Numbered from the stretch's first letter, positions 1 to 7,226 are shown. The stretch: DNA of 30,410 nucleotides from Borrelia coriaceae (GCF_023035295.1 NZ_CP075078.1:1-30410); one strand, 5' to 3'. Translations and numbers: made by a program. The notes: a model not told the origin generated them from the letters alone.

Positions 1-1098
1 ATGGAAAATAAACAACCTAAAGAGCTTAATACACGATGCCACAATAAATACCAACATAAATTAATAACACTAATATCAACAATTGAATATATCAATAATA
101 AACATAAAAAATACACACAAAGCAATCTACTTTATTACTTTAATGGAAACTTAAAACGAAATGGACACAAAGAAACTACTCTTAAAACACTTCAAAAATA
201 TCTTTATAAACTAGAAAAAGAATTTCAAGTGACAATCAATTATCACAGACATTTGGGTGTTAACATGGGAACTGAAGTGCACTATAAACTCAGATACTCT
301 AAAAAAAACTGTCATCACATAATCAACAAACATTTCAAAGATAAACAAAAAGAAAGATTTCAAAAACGAGTTAATGCTAATGTTAAAAAAACATGCGATA
401 AAAAGGAGACTGTAGAAAAAGAGGAGTGTTTTAATAATATCTATAATAAAAAAGAAGAAAATAGAACCAAAACAAGATCAATAGAAAAATTACAAATAAA
501 AAAATATGCAAAAAAAAGTAAAGTCAAAAACAACTTACTTTCTTCTATTTTAAATTTAAATCTTAATAAAAAAATTGCAATTGAAATATTCAAAGCAGTA
601 AAAAGAGACGAAAATCAATCTAAAAAAAAGGCACACAACACTAAAAACAGCACTAAAACAAATTTACAAAAAATATTAAAAGACGTCAAGACTCAACTAG
701 TAAACGCAGGATACTCTGAAGAGCAATTAACAAAAAAAATAAACGTGATATACGAGCAATATCAACACAAACCACACTTTATCATACAAAATAATAAATA
801 CAATGATTTAAATCAGATAATAGAAAATCTTAAAAAATCAGTTGAATATGTTAAATCAACGATCAAAGAAGACAAAGAAGATATTAGGAATAACATATTT
901 AGCATACTATTTGATCAGTTAAGGTACAAAGTAAGCCATGAGATCTTAGTACCAATATTGAAAGATTATTTAAATAAACAGAATAAATTAGGGTATGCCA
1001 AGGTATTTAGTAACTATTACTATTATGAGCTTATGGAAATAATAGGGAATAATAAAGCTAATTTACAATTAGGAAAATTTGAAAAAATTACTAGTTAA
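1..1098 (+). CDS. Borrelia plasmid maintenance/replication protein, PF57/62 family
   Basis: This 365-residue, strongly basic protein resembles the Borrelia PF57/62 plasmid maintenance family, which is implicated in replication of circular and linear plasmids. It is rich in Lys and Asn. The N-terminal ~100 residues look like a folded DNA-binding region (TLKTLQKYLYKLEKEF, then NYHRHLGVNMGTEVHYKL). A Lys-rich linker and a helical C-terminal part follow. The gene starts exactly at base 1, and its ribosome-binding site lies at the window end (CCAAGGAG at 30395-30402), so the molecule appears circular. It is followed directly by PF50, PF32 and PF49, the standard Borrelia partition set. Family assignment is confident; the biochemical role is known only genetically for the family. 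Confidence 0.85.
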   Translation: MENKQPKELNTRCHNKYQHKLITLISTIEYINNKHKKYTQSNLLYYFNGNLKRNGHKETTLKTLQKYLYKLEKEFQVTINYHRHLGVNMGTEVHYKLRYSKKNCHHIINKHFKDKQKERFQKRVNANVKKTCDKKETVEKEECFNNIYNKKEENRTKTRSIEKLQIKKYAKKSKVKNNLLSSILNLNLNKKIAIEIFKAVKRDENQSKKKAHNTKNSTKTNLQKILKDVKTQLVNAGYSEEQLTKKINVIYEQYQHKPHFIIQNNKYNDLNQIIENLKKSVEYVKSTIKEDKEDIRNNIFSILFDQLRYKVSHEILVPILKDYLNKQNKLGYAKVFSNYYYYELMEIIGNNKANLQLGKFEKITS

Positions 1099-1107
1099 GG
1101 ATTGGTT

Positions 1108-1668
1108 ATGGAAAGTATATTAGAACGCCTTAAAGAAAAGCAATTAGAAATTAAATCTAAAGAAAGAAAGCCGATCTTTGTTAAGATCGAAGCAATAGAT
1201 AATAGAATGTTATATCACACAAAAATTATGATGGATTTCTATTCATTCGGAGTCGATAGAAAACAAGAGCACAAATTTTTTATTGCATTTAGAGAATTGC
1301 TTGATAAATCAAAGATAGATTGGTTTAGTTTGTTTGCATTAAAGGGTGGTGATAAATTTCTAGGAATATTCTATGGATATAGAAAGCCGATAAAGAATGT
1401 AGTAAGGAGATATGAAGAAAATGGAGTTATTAAAACAATCTCATTTTCAAAAGTTTATTATATAGAATTTAGATTTAAAAAAGGCAGTGTTTTTTGTTAT
1501 GTTAAAGGAATTGCTTATTTGCTTAGAAAAGAAAAATCTCATAAAAAATATTACAATTCGCTAGTTCAAATAATGTCAAATTTAGAAAAACAAGTACATG
1601 AATTTTATGGCAAAAAGTTGCCGATTGGAGGCCTTATAAACAAATGGATAGAAAAAAATCGAAAATAA
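1108..1668 (+). CDS. Borrelia plasmid partition protein, PF50 (DUF226)
   Basis: A 186-residue protein of the Borrelia PF50/DUF226 family, always found between PF57 and ParA-like genes and linked to plasmid replication or partition. An in-frame TTG at 1102 would extend it by two residues, but AAGG at 1097-1100 is placed 7 bases before the ATG at 1108, so MESILERL is the better start. Visible features are a Lys/Glu-rich N-terminus and a beta-rich core (FLGIFYGYRKPIKN, YYIEFRFKKGSVFCYVKG). Its last 25 bases overlap the ParA gene in another frame, so the two are probably translated together. Confidence 0.85.
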   Translation: MESILERLKEKQLEIKSKERKPIFVKIEAIDNRMLYHTKIMMDFYSFGVDRKQEHKFFIAFRELLDKSKIDWFSLFALKGGDKFLGIFYGYRKPIKNVVRRYEENGVIKTISFSKVYYIEFRFKKGSVFCYVKGIAYLLRKEKSHKKYYNSLVQIMSNLEKQVHEFYGKKLPIGGLINKWIEKNRK

Positions 1669-2396
1669 TTACGATTGCAAGCCTTAAGGGAGGTGTTGGG
1701 AAAAGTACTACTTCAATAGTACTTGCAAATTTATTATCACATCAATTCAAGGTTCTATTAATTGATACAGATGATCAAGCTGCCACTACAAGTTATTATT
1801 TTGATGAATTAGAAGCACAAAACGTTGACGTTTCCAAAATAAACATAGGTGGAATTATAAAAGATGGCTTGGATATTAATAAAAGTATTATTAGTATTGA
1901 TAATAACATAGATTTAATACCTAGTTATATCACTGTGGATGAATTAAATGGAGACTATTACTATAGTAATCGCCACTTACCTATTGAATTTTCATTAAAG
2001 TCAAAATTAAATTCTGTAATTAGTAATTATGATTATGTCATAATTGATACTAATCCTAAAAGGAATTTTACATTAAAGATTGCTTTAATTAGTAGTCATT
2101 GTGTAATATCTCCAATGACGGCAGAAAAATGGGCTGTAGAAGGGTTTGAAACATTGAGGGGGTTTGTAAAAGAAATAGCAGGCATACCTATTTTCATTGT
2201 TATAACAAGGTTTAAGAAAAATGTTACACATAAACAGTTAATGGAAATAGTAAGTACTAAAAATAATTTTTTAGGTACTATAAGCGAAAGAGAAGATTTA
2301 AATAAGAGAATAGGTTGTAATGAAAAATTTGATTTTACAAAAGATTATATTATTGAATATAGCAAAATATTAGATTCTGTTTTGTTAAGATTGTAA
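1644..2396 (+). CDS. ParA-family plasmid partition ATPase (PF32)
   Basis: A 250-residue deviant-Walker ATPase of the ParA/Soj type. The P-loop KGGVGKST lies at residues 15-22 with the signature Lys, the Walker A' region DTDDQAA at about 41-47, and a Walker B-like stretch YDYVIIDTNP near residue 133. It is known as Borrelia family PF32, the compatibility determinant that lets several related plasmids coexist. It would act on the nucleoid with a ParB-like partner (PF49 or PF50) and a centromere. The ATG overlaps the end of PF50 by 25 bases. A near-palindrome follows the gene at 2413-2434. Confidence 0.95.
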   Translation: MDRKKSKIITIASLKGGVGKSTTSIVLANLLSHQFKVLLIDTDDQAATTSYYFDELEAQNVDVSKINIGGIIKDGLDINKSIISIDNNIDLIPSYITVDELNGDYYYSNRHLPIEFSLKSKLNSVISNYDYVIIDTNPKRNFTLKIALISSHCVISPMTAEKWAVEGFETLRGFVKEIAGIPIFIVITRFKKNVTHKQLMEIVSTKNNFLGTISEREDLNKRIGCNEKFDFTKDYIIEYSKILDSVLLRL

Positions 2397-2412
2397 GAAT
2401 TAGCAAATATAA

Positions 2413-2434
2413 AAGGTTCGGCATGCTGAACTTT
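2413..2434. repeat. 22-bp near-palindrome between parA and PF49
   Basis: AAGGTTCGGCA/TGCTGAACTT has 9 of 11 perfectly paired positions and two G-T pairs, centred on GCATGC. It lies in the 57-base gap between ParA and PF49, just before the PF49 ribosome-binding site. It could be a partition-protein binding site, an operator or an RNA hairpin limiting PF49 translation. The sequence alone does not decide. Confidence 0.55.
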
Positions 2435-2453
2435 GTTTAAAGGAGAAAAAATT

Positions 2454-3026
2454 ATGAATAGAAAAAATCTTGATTTAAGAATCAATAAAAGAATCTCAGA
2501 AAACAATGTAAATTATATTCTTGATAAAAGTAATGAAAATCAAAGAAAAGAAGAATTTGATCATTTAGTTAAACAATTAAAAAATAATATTAGATCAGAA
2601 ATATATAATATCATTGATACTATGAAAATCTTAAAAAAGATAAATGATAATAAGCTTTATGTAGAAGGAGGTTTTAATTCTTTTAAAGATTTTTTGTCGG
2701 AATTTAAGCTTGCAAAAACTCAATCTTACGAGTATATAAAATTAGCTACTGCAGTTGAAATGGGCTTACTTGAAGAAGATTATATTACTCTCAATGGAAT
2801 AAGAGCCTCTATAAGATATATTAAGTCTAAAACGAATGGAACAATAAAGCAATCGAAACAAAATCCAATAAAACCATTAAGGTTTCAGCTTAAAAAACAA
2901 GAAAGTTATGACTTCTATAAAAGTCATGCTAAATTTACGAGTTTTTTAATGGATGAGCTTTTTGAAAATCAAAAAGATTTGCTTGATAAACTTTTGAAAA
3001 AGTATAAAGAATTAAAAGGAGAATGA
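2454..3026 (+). CDS. Borrelia plasmid partition protein, PF49
   Basis: A 190-residue protein resembling the Borrelia PF49 family, the fourth member of the partition cluster and a candidate ParB-like partner of the upstream ATPase. A TTG at 2433 is in frame, but AAAGGAG at 2439-2445 sits 8 bases before the ATG at 2454, so MNRKNLDL is the start. Visible features are a helical, charged N-terminus, a central segment YVEGGFNSFKDFLSEFKLAKTQ resembling the helix-turn-helix-like core of this family, and a basic C-terminal coil ending KKYKELKGE. The gene order PF57-50-32-49 supports the role. Confidence 0.85.
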   Translation: MNRKNLDLRINKRISENNVNYILDKSNENQRKEEFDHLVKQLKNNIRSEIYNIIDTMKILKKINDNKLYVEGGFNSFKDFLSEFKLAKTQSYEYIKLATAVEMGLLEEDYITLNGIRASIRYIKSKTNGTIKQSKQNPIKPLRFQLKKQESYDFYKSHAKFTSFLMDELFENQKDLLDKLLKKYKELKGE

Positions 3027-3156
3027 TTTTAAAAAAATATCGAGTTAATAAAATAATAGTTCTTCATATTTTTTTATTTTTTTGAAACATGTACAAATAT
3101 GAATTATTTGTAATAGAGTTGATTTTATTTTGGATCTGTTGTATTCTGATTATCGG

Positions 3157-3192
3157 CAGGTAAAGCCATCTTGGTAGGTAAAGCTACCTTGG
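3157..3192. repeat. Two tandem 18-bp repeats
   Basis: CAGGTAAAGCCATCTTGG at 3157-3174 is followed with no gap by TAGGTAAAGCTACCTTGG at 3175-3192; 15 of 18 positions match. This is either an iteron- or centromere-like site for the partition proteins or the by-product of a duplicated terminator hairpin. Only two copies are present. Confidence 0.7.
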
Positions 3193-3198
3193 TTTTTT
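3173..3198 (+). terminator. Likely intrinsic terminator of the partition operon
   Basis: The stem GGTAG (3173-3177) pairs with CTACC (3184-3188) around the loop GTAAAG, followed by TTGGTTTTTT. It lies within the second 18-bp repeat. The short stem and interrupted T run make it a moderate candidate. Confidence 0.5.
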
Positions 3199-3218
3199 GA
3201 ATGATATATGTGGCTTTT

Positions 3219-3262
3219 AGAGCTTAATTAAGCATTCCTTTGAGAATTCTTAGTTAAGCTCT
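3219..3262 (+). terminator. Long hairpin, second terminator candidate
   Basis: AGAGCTTAATTA (3219-3230) pairs with TAGTTAAGCTCT (3251-3262), 12 pairs with one G-T, around a 20-base loop. GAATTTTTATTTTT follows. It could terminate read-through from the partition operon or protect the 5' side of the next transcript. Confidence 0.5.
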
Positions 3263-3317
3263 GAATTTTTATTTTTAGGTTTATTGATTCAGTACTTTTT
3301 AGATCATTTGTTAATTA

Positions 3318-3379
3318 TTGACAAAAATGATTTTTTGCTATAATATTTATTTATAATTCAAAAAACCAAGGAGTATTAA
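3318..3379 (+). promoter_or_regulatory. Promoter and leader of the annealing-protein gene
   Basis: TTGACA at 3318-3323 and TATAAT at 3339-3344 are 15 bases apart, preceded by TTTTTTGC. The leader continues TTTATTTATAATTC, a run of six A, then CCAAGGAG and TATTAA before the ATG at 3380. The same promoter and leader, with few changes, precede the exonuclease gene on the other strand at 30224-30287. Confidence 0.8.
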
Positions 3380-4477
3380 ATGTATAAGAATAAAATTACA
3401 AAAAAGAAAATTAATGTGCAAAGTACAAATAGTATAACAAGAAGTGAAATATCCACTACAATTAATACAATAGCAGATAAAATGAATTCAAATAATATTT
3501 ATGAAGTATGGGAAGCATATAAGAGTATGTATGGACTTAAAGGAATGGACTTGGCTTCAGAGAGGGAAATCTTAACACTGCTTCAGATAAATAATCTAAA
3601 TCCTTTTAAAAAGGAAGCATATATAATTCCTTTTAATGGACGTTATACAGTTGTTGTAGCATATCAAACATTGCTTATACGAGCATACGAGGCTGGGTAT
3701 AATAGATATACTCTTGAGTTTAAAGAAGAACCGGTTAAAACACGTAAATTTGACTTTAAAGGTAATATAGTAGAGAGAGAAGATTTACAGTGTACAGCTT
3801 ATTTCAAATCAGATGATGGTAGTCGTTACAGTTTTTCTATCTTACTTAGTGAATATTATAAGAATACACCTATATGGCGAGATAAACAAATATTCATGTT
3901 AAGGAAATGTGCAGTCAGTTGTTTGTGTAGGACCTTGCCAGGAGCAGGTCTTGAAAGTATGCCATATATAAGAGAAGAATTAGGAGATGTGGATATAATT
4001 TGTGAAGAACAAAATATACAAAAAATAGAAAATACTGAAACGACCGATTATAAATCAACGATAGAAATGAAATCCGTTAGTCATGATTCTATGCTTTTTA
4101 GCAATGAAACAGTTAAGCGTGTACCTTCTAAATATTATTATTACAAGAATTTACTTCAAGCGTCTAAGAAGATGCATTCACAATTAGAAGATACTCCTTT
4201 TGATAGTCTAGAAATGATAGATAAGTTTTTACATCAATTACAAGAAGATGATGATTCTAATATACTTAATTATTTTGAAACTAAACCAGAGCTTAAAACT
4301 ATAGAATATTGGACAAGCTTACTAAATAATTATTTAACAAGGACCCAGTCTGATCCAGAAGTTGTAGAAGGGTTTTCTAAATTTTTAGTGTATAGAGAAC
4401 CTAAATATGGTCAAAGTCCATTAAAGCTATTTGGATCTATAGCAAGTGATGAGAATTTTAGGTATCTTTGTGAATAA
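3380..4477 (+). CDS. RecT/Bet-family single-strand annealing protein
   Basis: A 365-residue protein that looks like a phage RecT/Bet recombinase. Such proteins anneal complementary single strands after a partner exonuclease resects DNA ends. The family pattern appears at residues ~70-110 (INNLNPFKKEAYIIPFNG, then YTVVVAYQTLLIRAYEAG). A second block, MLRKCAVSCLCRTLPGAG followed by PYIREEL, lies near residues 175-200. The C-terminal third is variable and acidic-helical. It is a one-gene transcript with its own promoter and a strong terminator. The exonuclease and SSB are encoded in the opposite operon from 30223, so the recombination set is split but shares leader sequence. Assignment is from pattern memory. 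Confidence 0.8.
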   Translation: MYKNKITKKKINVQSTNSITRSEISTTINTIADKMNSNNIYEVWEAYKSMYGLKGMDLASEREILTLLQINNLNPFKKEAYIIPFNGRYTVVVAYQTLLIRAYEAGYNRYTLEFKEEPVKTRKFDFKGNIVEREDLQCTAYFKSDDGSRYSFSILLSEYYKNTPIWRDKQIFMLRKCAVSCLCRTLPGAGLESMPYIREELGDVDIICEEQNIQKIENTETTDYKSTIEMKSVSHDSMLFSNETVKRVPSKYYYYKNLLQASKKMHSQLEDTPFDSLEMIDKFLHQLQEDDDSNILNYFETKPELKTIEYWTSLLNNYLTRTQSDPEVVEGFSKFLVYREPKYGQSPLKLFGSIASDENFRYLCE

Positions 4478-4497
4478 AGATATACCCCTATTCTGTT

Positions 4498-4538
4498 AAA
4501 AGATAAGCCCTCAAGGCTTATCTTTATTTAGTTTTTTA
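4498..4538. terminator. Bidirectional terminator between convergent transcripts
   Basis: AAAGATAAGCC (4499-4509) pairs perfectly with GGCTTATCTTT (4515-4525) around the loop CTCAA. On the + strand ATTTAGTTTTTT follows; on the - strand the stem is followed by TTTTAAC. It ends the annealing-protein gene and probably also the late/lysis operon. Confidence 0.85.
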
Positions 4539-4881
4539 ATTTCGAATACTTGTTGTACACTATTTGTACAATAGGTTTAGTGACTTGAATATATTTTTGA
4601 AATAAATTTATATTAAACATTAAATCATCAACGGTATGATTTGATTTAAGTGTAGAAGCATCAAAGTAAGTAAACTTAGGATACTTTGGGTCATTAACCT
4701 TTTTCTTTGTTCTAGTTAAAAATACTTGTAAATACATAACATAATCAGATAACTTTGCTTCATACATATTTAACTCTGTAAGAGTTTGTTCCTTAGGTGG
4801 CGTTGGTTCTTCTGTTAGAGATGCTATCGTTGTACATGAGAAGATAAGTGTTAAAAAAGTTAAATTTATAAGCTTTTTCAA
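4528..4881 (-). CDS. Lysis-cassette protein with lipoprotein-like signal
   Basis: A 117-residue protein, last in the lysis cassette. The start is TTG at 4881; GGAGG six bases upstream decides it. Residues 1-20 (MKKLINLTFLTLIFSCTTIA) form a signal sequence with Cys16 preceded by LIFS. This fits the loose spirochaetal lipobox, though signal peptidase I cleavage after TTIA is also possible. The mature part has a Pro/Glu-rich linker (EEPTPPKEQ) and two helical stretches. It follows the accessory gene by one base. An exported, envelope-tethered lysis factor (spanin-like role) is an inference from location and signal only; cp32 plasmids have a similar gene after blyB. Confidence 0.65.
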   Translation of the reverse strand: MKKLINLTFLTLIFSCTTIASLTEEPTPPKEQTLTELNMYEAKLSDYVMYLQVFLTRTKKKVNDPKYPKFTYFDASTLKSNHTVDDLMFNINLFQKYIQVTKPIVQIVYNKYSKLKN

Positions 4882-4882
4882 A

Positions 4883-5218
4883 TTAGGCCTCCTTTAACAT
4901 TTTGATGTAAGTACTCATTATTTTGTTGCGTTTAGCTCTGAGTTGAGATATGTATTTTGAAAGTTCATCATACTCATCAGCAGTTTCTATTATTTCAATA
5001 TTAATTCTTAGTATTTCTTCAATTTCAGATAATAGTTTGATAGCTTCCTTTTGTTCCATTTGATATACACTAGCTTCATATAGACAGTAAAAGTAATTGA
5101 CTACTTTAGTAAAAATATTAATGTATGTAGCAGTGTTTTTATTTTGGTTATTGTTTTTGATGATATCTGTAAATTTGTTTAGAATTTCAACGCTAGTTTT
5201 AGCAGTACTTAATTTCAT
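4883..5218 (-). CDS. Holin-accessory-like protein of the Bly cassette
   Basis: A 111-residue helical protein without a signal sequence or clear membrane segment. It contains VVNYFYCLYEASVYQ in the middle and a basic end (LRAKRNKIMSTYIKMLKEA). It overlaps the preceding blyB-like gene by 4 bases (ATGA), so it is translationally coupled to it. It resembles the small Borrelia cp32 proteins annotated as putative holin accessory proteins. With blyB broken by an amber codon upstream, ribosomes may reach this gene less efficiently. Function is not established. Confidence 0.6.
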   Translation of the reverse strand: MKLSTAKTSVEILNKFTDIIKNNNQNKNTATYINIFTKVVNYFYCLYEASVYQMEQKEAIKLLSEIEEILRINIEIIETADEYDELSKYISQLRAKRNKIMSTYIKMLKEA

Positions 5219-5535
5219 TTTGTCTCCTTTTCATGATATGTAATTTGTGAAGGCAATTCCATATTGTTTGGGTTGCTATTAACTTTTTCTATAAATTCTT
5301 TTATTTTAGTTTGGATAGGTTCAAGATCCAACTTGATTTGTGGAGTTAATGCATTGTCTAGTATTTCCATATTTTTAGTGTAGATTTGCTCGTATTCTAA
5401 ATAAAATTCACACAATAGTGAAAATGCTTTATGAGCATTCTAATTGAAACTGCCATCTTTGAAGTTTGAAAGTGTGTCAATTAAATTAGATATTGACTCT
5501 AAGGCAGTATCTAGATGTTGCTTTTCAAGTATCAT
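5215..5535 (-). pseudogene. blyB: blyB-like holin accessory gene with in-frame amber codon
   Basis: The reading frame begins with ATG at 5535, overlapping the blyA stop by 4 bases (ATGA). It runs 31 codons (MILEKQHLDTALES... ending DGSFN), meets TAG at 5440-5442, and continues in the same frame for 74 codons (NAHKAFSLLCEFYLEYEQIY...) to the stop at 5215. Without the TAG it would be about 106 residues, close to cp32 BlyB by position and size. A TTG at 5413-5415 could restart a 66-residue fragment, but no clear ribosome-binding site precedes it. It is either a recent nonsense mutation, a sequencing error or a read-through gene; the TAG is followed at once by a 6-bp hairpin. Confidence 0.7.
5421..5442 (-). 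promoter_or_regulatory. Hairpin immediately 3' of the in-frame TAG in blyB
   Basis: Reading the - strand, TAG is followed by AATGCT, the loop CATAA and AGCATT, a perfect 6-bp stem. The A and G of the TAG could extend it through one G-T and one A-T pair. Stem-loops directly after a stop codon occur in known read-through signals, but chance is a serious alternative at this base composition. Confidence 0.35.
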
Positions 5536-5729
5536 AACCCCTCCTTTTCATCTTTGTCTTTTTGTTTGCATTGTGTTTTAAACTTATCTAGTAAGATATT
5601 TAAAATATCTTTAAGTACTGGTTTTAATAGAAATGCAAGTCCTAAGATTAAACCTGAGATAACAAGTAACTTATTGCCATCAATACCAAGTAAAAGCTGT
5701 GTTAAATTATTTATATTTGTATCATTCAT
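5532..5729 (-). CDS. blyA: BlyA-type holin
   Basis: A 65-residue protein with one hydrophobic segment at residues ~20-37 (KLLVISGLILGLAFLLKP), an amphipathic stretch (VLKDILNILLDKF) and a highly charged tail (KQKDKDEKEGL). This is the layout of BlyA, the holin of cp32/phiBB-1. It would permeabilise the inner membrane at the end of the lytic cycle. It is the first gene of the lysis cassette and overlaps blyB by 4 bases. A promoter candidate with an internal palindrome lies upstream. The start ATG at 5729 is followed by a second possible start only far downstream. Confidence 0.9.
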   Translation of the reverse strand: MNDTNINNLTQLLLGIDGNKLLVISGLILGLAFLLKPVLKDILNILLDKFKTQCKQKDKDEKEGL

Positions 5730-5751
5730 TTATGCTTTAACCTCACTTTAA

Positions 5752-5779
5752 AAATTATGTAGCTACAACTATATATCAA
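5752..5779 (-). promoter_or_regulatory. Candidate promoter of the lysis cassette with internal palindrome
   Basis: On the - strand TTGATA (5774-5779) and TAATTT (5752-5757) are 16 bases apart. The spacer contains the 10-bp perfect palindrome TGTAGCTACA (5758-5767), a plausible operator. It sits in the 72-base gap between the DUF685 gene and blyA, so holin expression could be timed apart from the tail operon. Confidence 0.4.
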
Positions 5780-5801
5780 AAAATAATTTTTGCTATTTAA
5801 T

Positions 5802-6608
5802 TTATAACTTTACTAAAGAAGGCACACTATTCCCATTTACATAAGCACGCTTTTGTATATACCAACCTCTAAGGACTGGACATACAATATCTATCAAAGC
5901 ATTTTGAGCTTTGTAATAATATGCTGTTGATGTTTGTGATTCATCAGAATATTTAAGTGATACTTTTTTTGTGTAAGTATAACCAGAAGAAGAAATTGTT
6001 AAATCAACATAAATGTCTAAGTAAATGGGATCATTATCATCATATTTGTTAAAAATAAGTTTTACTTCTTGGTCTCTACTTGAACTTGTCATGTCTAATA
6101 TATAAGCTTGACTTTTAAGAGAAGAAGCATAAATAGGTGTACTTGAAGTCCTACTTTTTGTAGTAGTAAATCCTGAAGGAATTCCTGTTAAGTATTCAGG
6201 TATTTTTGCTCTTTGTAATGAACTGTAACTTGAAGTAACAAAGTAATCATCTTTGCTTAAATTGTATGTTGATAGTCCACTTCCAAGTTTATCTTTAACT
6301 TTACTATATGTATTTGAAATACTACTAGATTCATCATTTAAAAATTTGCTAAGTATTTTACTGTAAACTTGATTTATGAAATTGTCATCTTGTTGTAATT
6401 CTGTAGCAATAGTACTTTTAATAATTTCTTTAAAATAAGTAAGTCCTTCACCTTTAAAAGTTTTATCTTTAGTAGTTTTAAGGAAATTTTCAAAAGTAAT
6501 AGCATTACAACTTGAAATACCATCATCGAGTAGTAATAAATCAGTATTTTTAACTGCTTCAAGTCTATTTAAATCTTTAATTTGAATACAATCGTCTTGG
6601 TCACTCAT
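5802..6608 (-). CDS. DUF685-like protein, probable tail fibre/distal tail protein
   Basis: A 268-residue protein resembling Borrelia DUF685. Residues 9-45 (QIKDLNRLEAVKNTDLLLLD, then DGISSCNAITFENFLKTT) match a pattern common at the N-terminus of phage tail fibres, where a short beta unit docks the fibre on the baseplate. The rest is Ser/Tyr/Thr-rich with beta character (YSSLQRAKIPEYLTGIPSG, then SSSGYTYTKKVSLKY). It is last in the tail operon, after the baseplate gene DUF735, the usual place for a fibre or receptor-binding protein. The ATG at 6608 has AAGGAG nine bases upstream. Host-recognition function is an inference. Confidence 0.65.
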   Translation of the reverse strand: MSDQDDCIQIKDLNRLEAVKNTDLLLLDDGISSCNAITFENFLKTTKDKTFKGEGLTYFKEIIKSTIATELQQDDNFINQVYSKILSKFLNDESSSISNTYSKVKDKLGSGLSTYNLSKDDYFVTSSYSSLQRAKIPEYLTGIPSGFTTTKSRTSSTPIYASSLKSQAYILDMTSSSRDQEVKLIFNKYDDNDPIYLDIYVDLTISSSGYTYTKKVSLKYSDESQTSTAYYYKAQNALIDIVCPVLRGWYIQKRAYVNGNSVPSLVKL

Positions 6609-6623
6609 TTATACAAACTCCTT

Positions 6624-7226
6624 TTAAATATTAAATTTAGCAATTTCCTTATTTTCCATGTCATATAATTTTAAGGCCCTTCCAATTGGTATTAAGTTTT
6701 TTAGGAACGTGTAAATAGACTCAGCATATCCTTTAGGAAGGAAGTGAAAAATTAAGATTTTACATTGGATATTTTCATTTTCTTTTTTATAGCATAATTT
6801 GATTTTTCTATTTCTATTAGTAGTAGAACTAGGTGAGATTTTAGCAGTAAAGTTTGTTTTAACAGCACCTAGTAATTTTATATTAATAACACCATCACTT
6901 GGTACTGTAATTTCAATATCAACATTAAGAAAAGTTTTAAATAACTTAGTAAAAGATGCGTCAGTACCAATGTGTTTTAAGGCATAAATAATACTATCAA
7001 TATTTTTTGTAAGATCTTGAACAGGTTGTGTTTCAACATAAAATATATTAAATATCTTAGATAGCCAAGTAGCAACGAATCTAGATGTGCAGTGTTTACT
7101 AATTGGTAGTCCAGTAAAGTTAGAATTTAGACTTACAAGTTCAGATAGCATTACATTAGCAAAGTTAAGTTCATTTTGTATAAACTTATCAAGTTGACTA
7201 TTTCGAGTAAACCCAATTTGATTCAA
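6624..7226 (-). CDS. DUF735-like baseplate protein (P2 gpI / Mu gp48 position)
   Basis: A 200-residue protein resembling Borrelia DUF735. It starts with TTG at 7226; AGGAG with a 7-base spacer decides this start. It sits directly after the gpJ-like gene, where contractile-tailed phages encode gpI/gp48, the baseplate component bridging to the fibres. The C-terminus (FLPKGYAESIYTFLKNLIPI, then GRALKLYDMENKEIAKFNI) resembles the end region of that group, and the middle is beta-rich. The function is inferred from order plus weak similarity. Confidence 0.65.
   Translation of the reverse strand: MNQIGFTRNSQLDKFIQNELNFANVMLSELVSLNSNFTGLPISKHCTSRFVATWLSKIFNIFYVETQPVQDLTKNIDSIIYALKHIGTDASFTKLFKTFLNVDIEITVPSDGVINIKLLGAVKTNFTAKISPSSTTNRNRKIKLCYKKENENIQCKILIFHFLPKGYAESIYTFLKNLIPIGRALKLYDMENKEIAKFNI

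Larger units (their letters stand above)
3027..3317. other. Non-coding region after the partition operon
   Basis: No credible gene lies here. The stretch holds an 18-bp tandem repeat, a terminator-like hairpin overlapping it and a second long hairpin (listed separately). Otherwise it is T-rich. It separates the partition operon from the promoter of the annealing-protein gene. Confidence 0.7.

Noticed and set aside
3023..3085. 20-residue ATG frame overlapping the PF49 stop
   Set aside because: The ribosome-binding site is only two bases from the ATG, the product is a short hydrophobic stretch and there is no sign of conservation.
5515..5751. 78-residue + strand open frame over blyA
   Set aside because: It is the complement of the clear BlyA holin gene.
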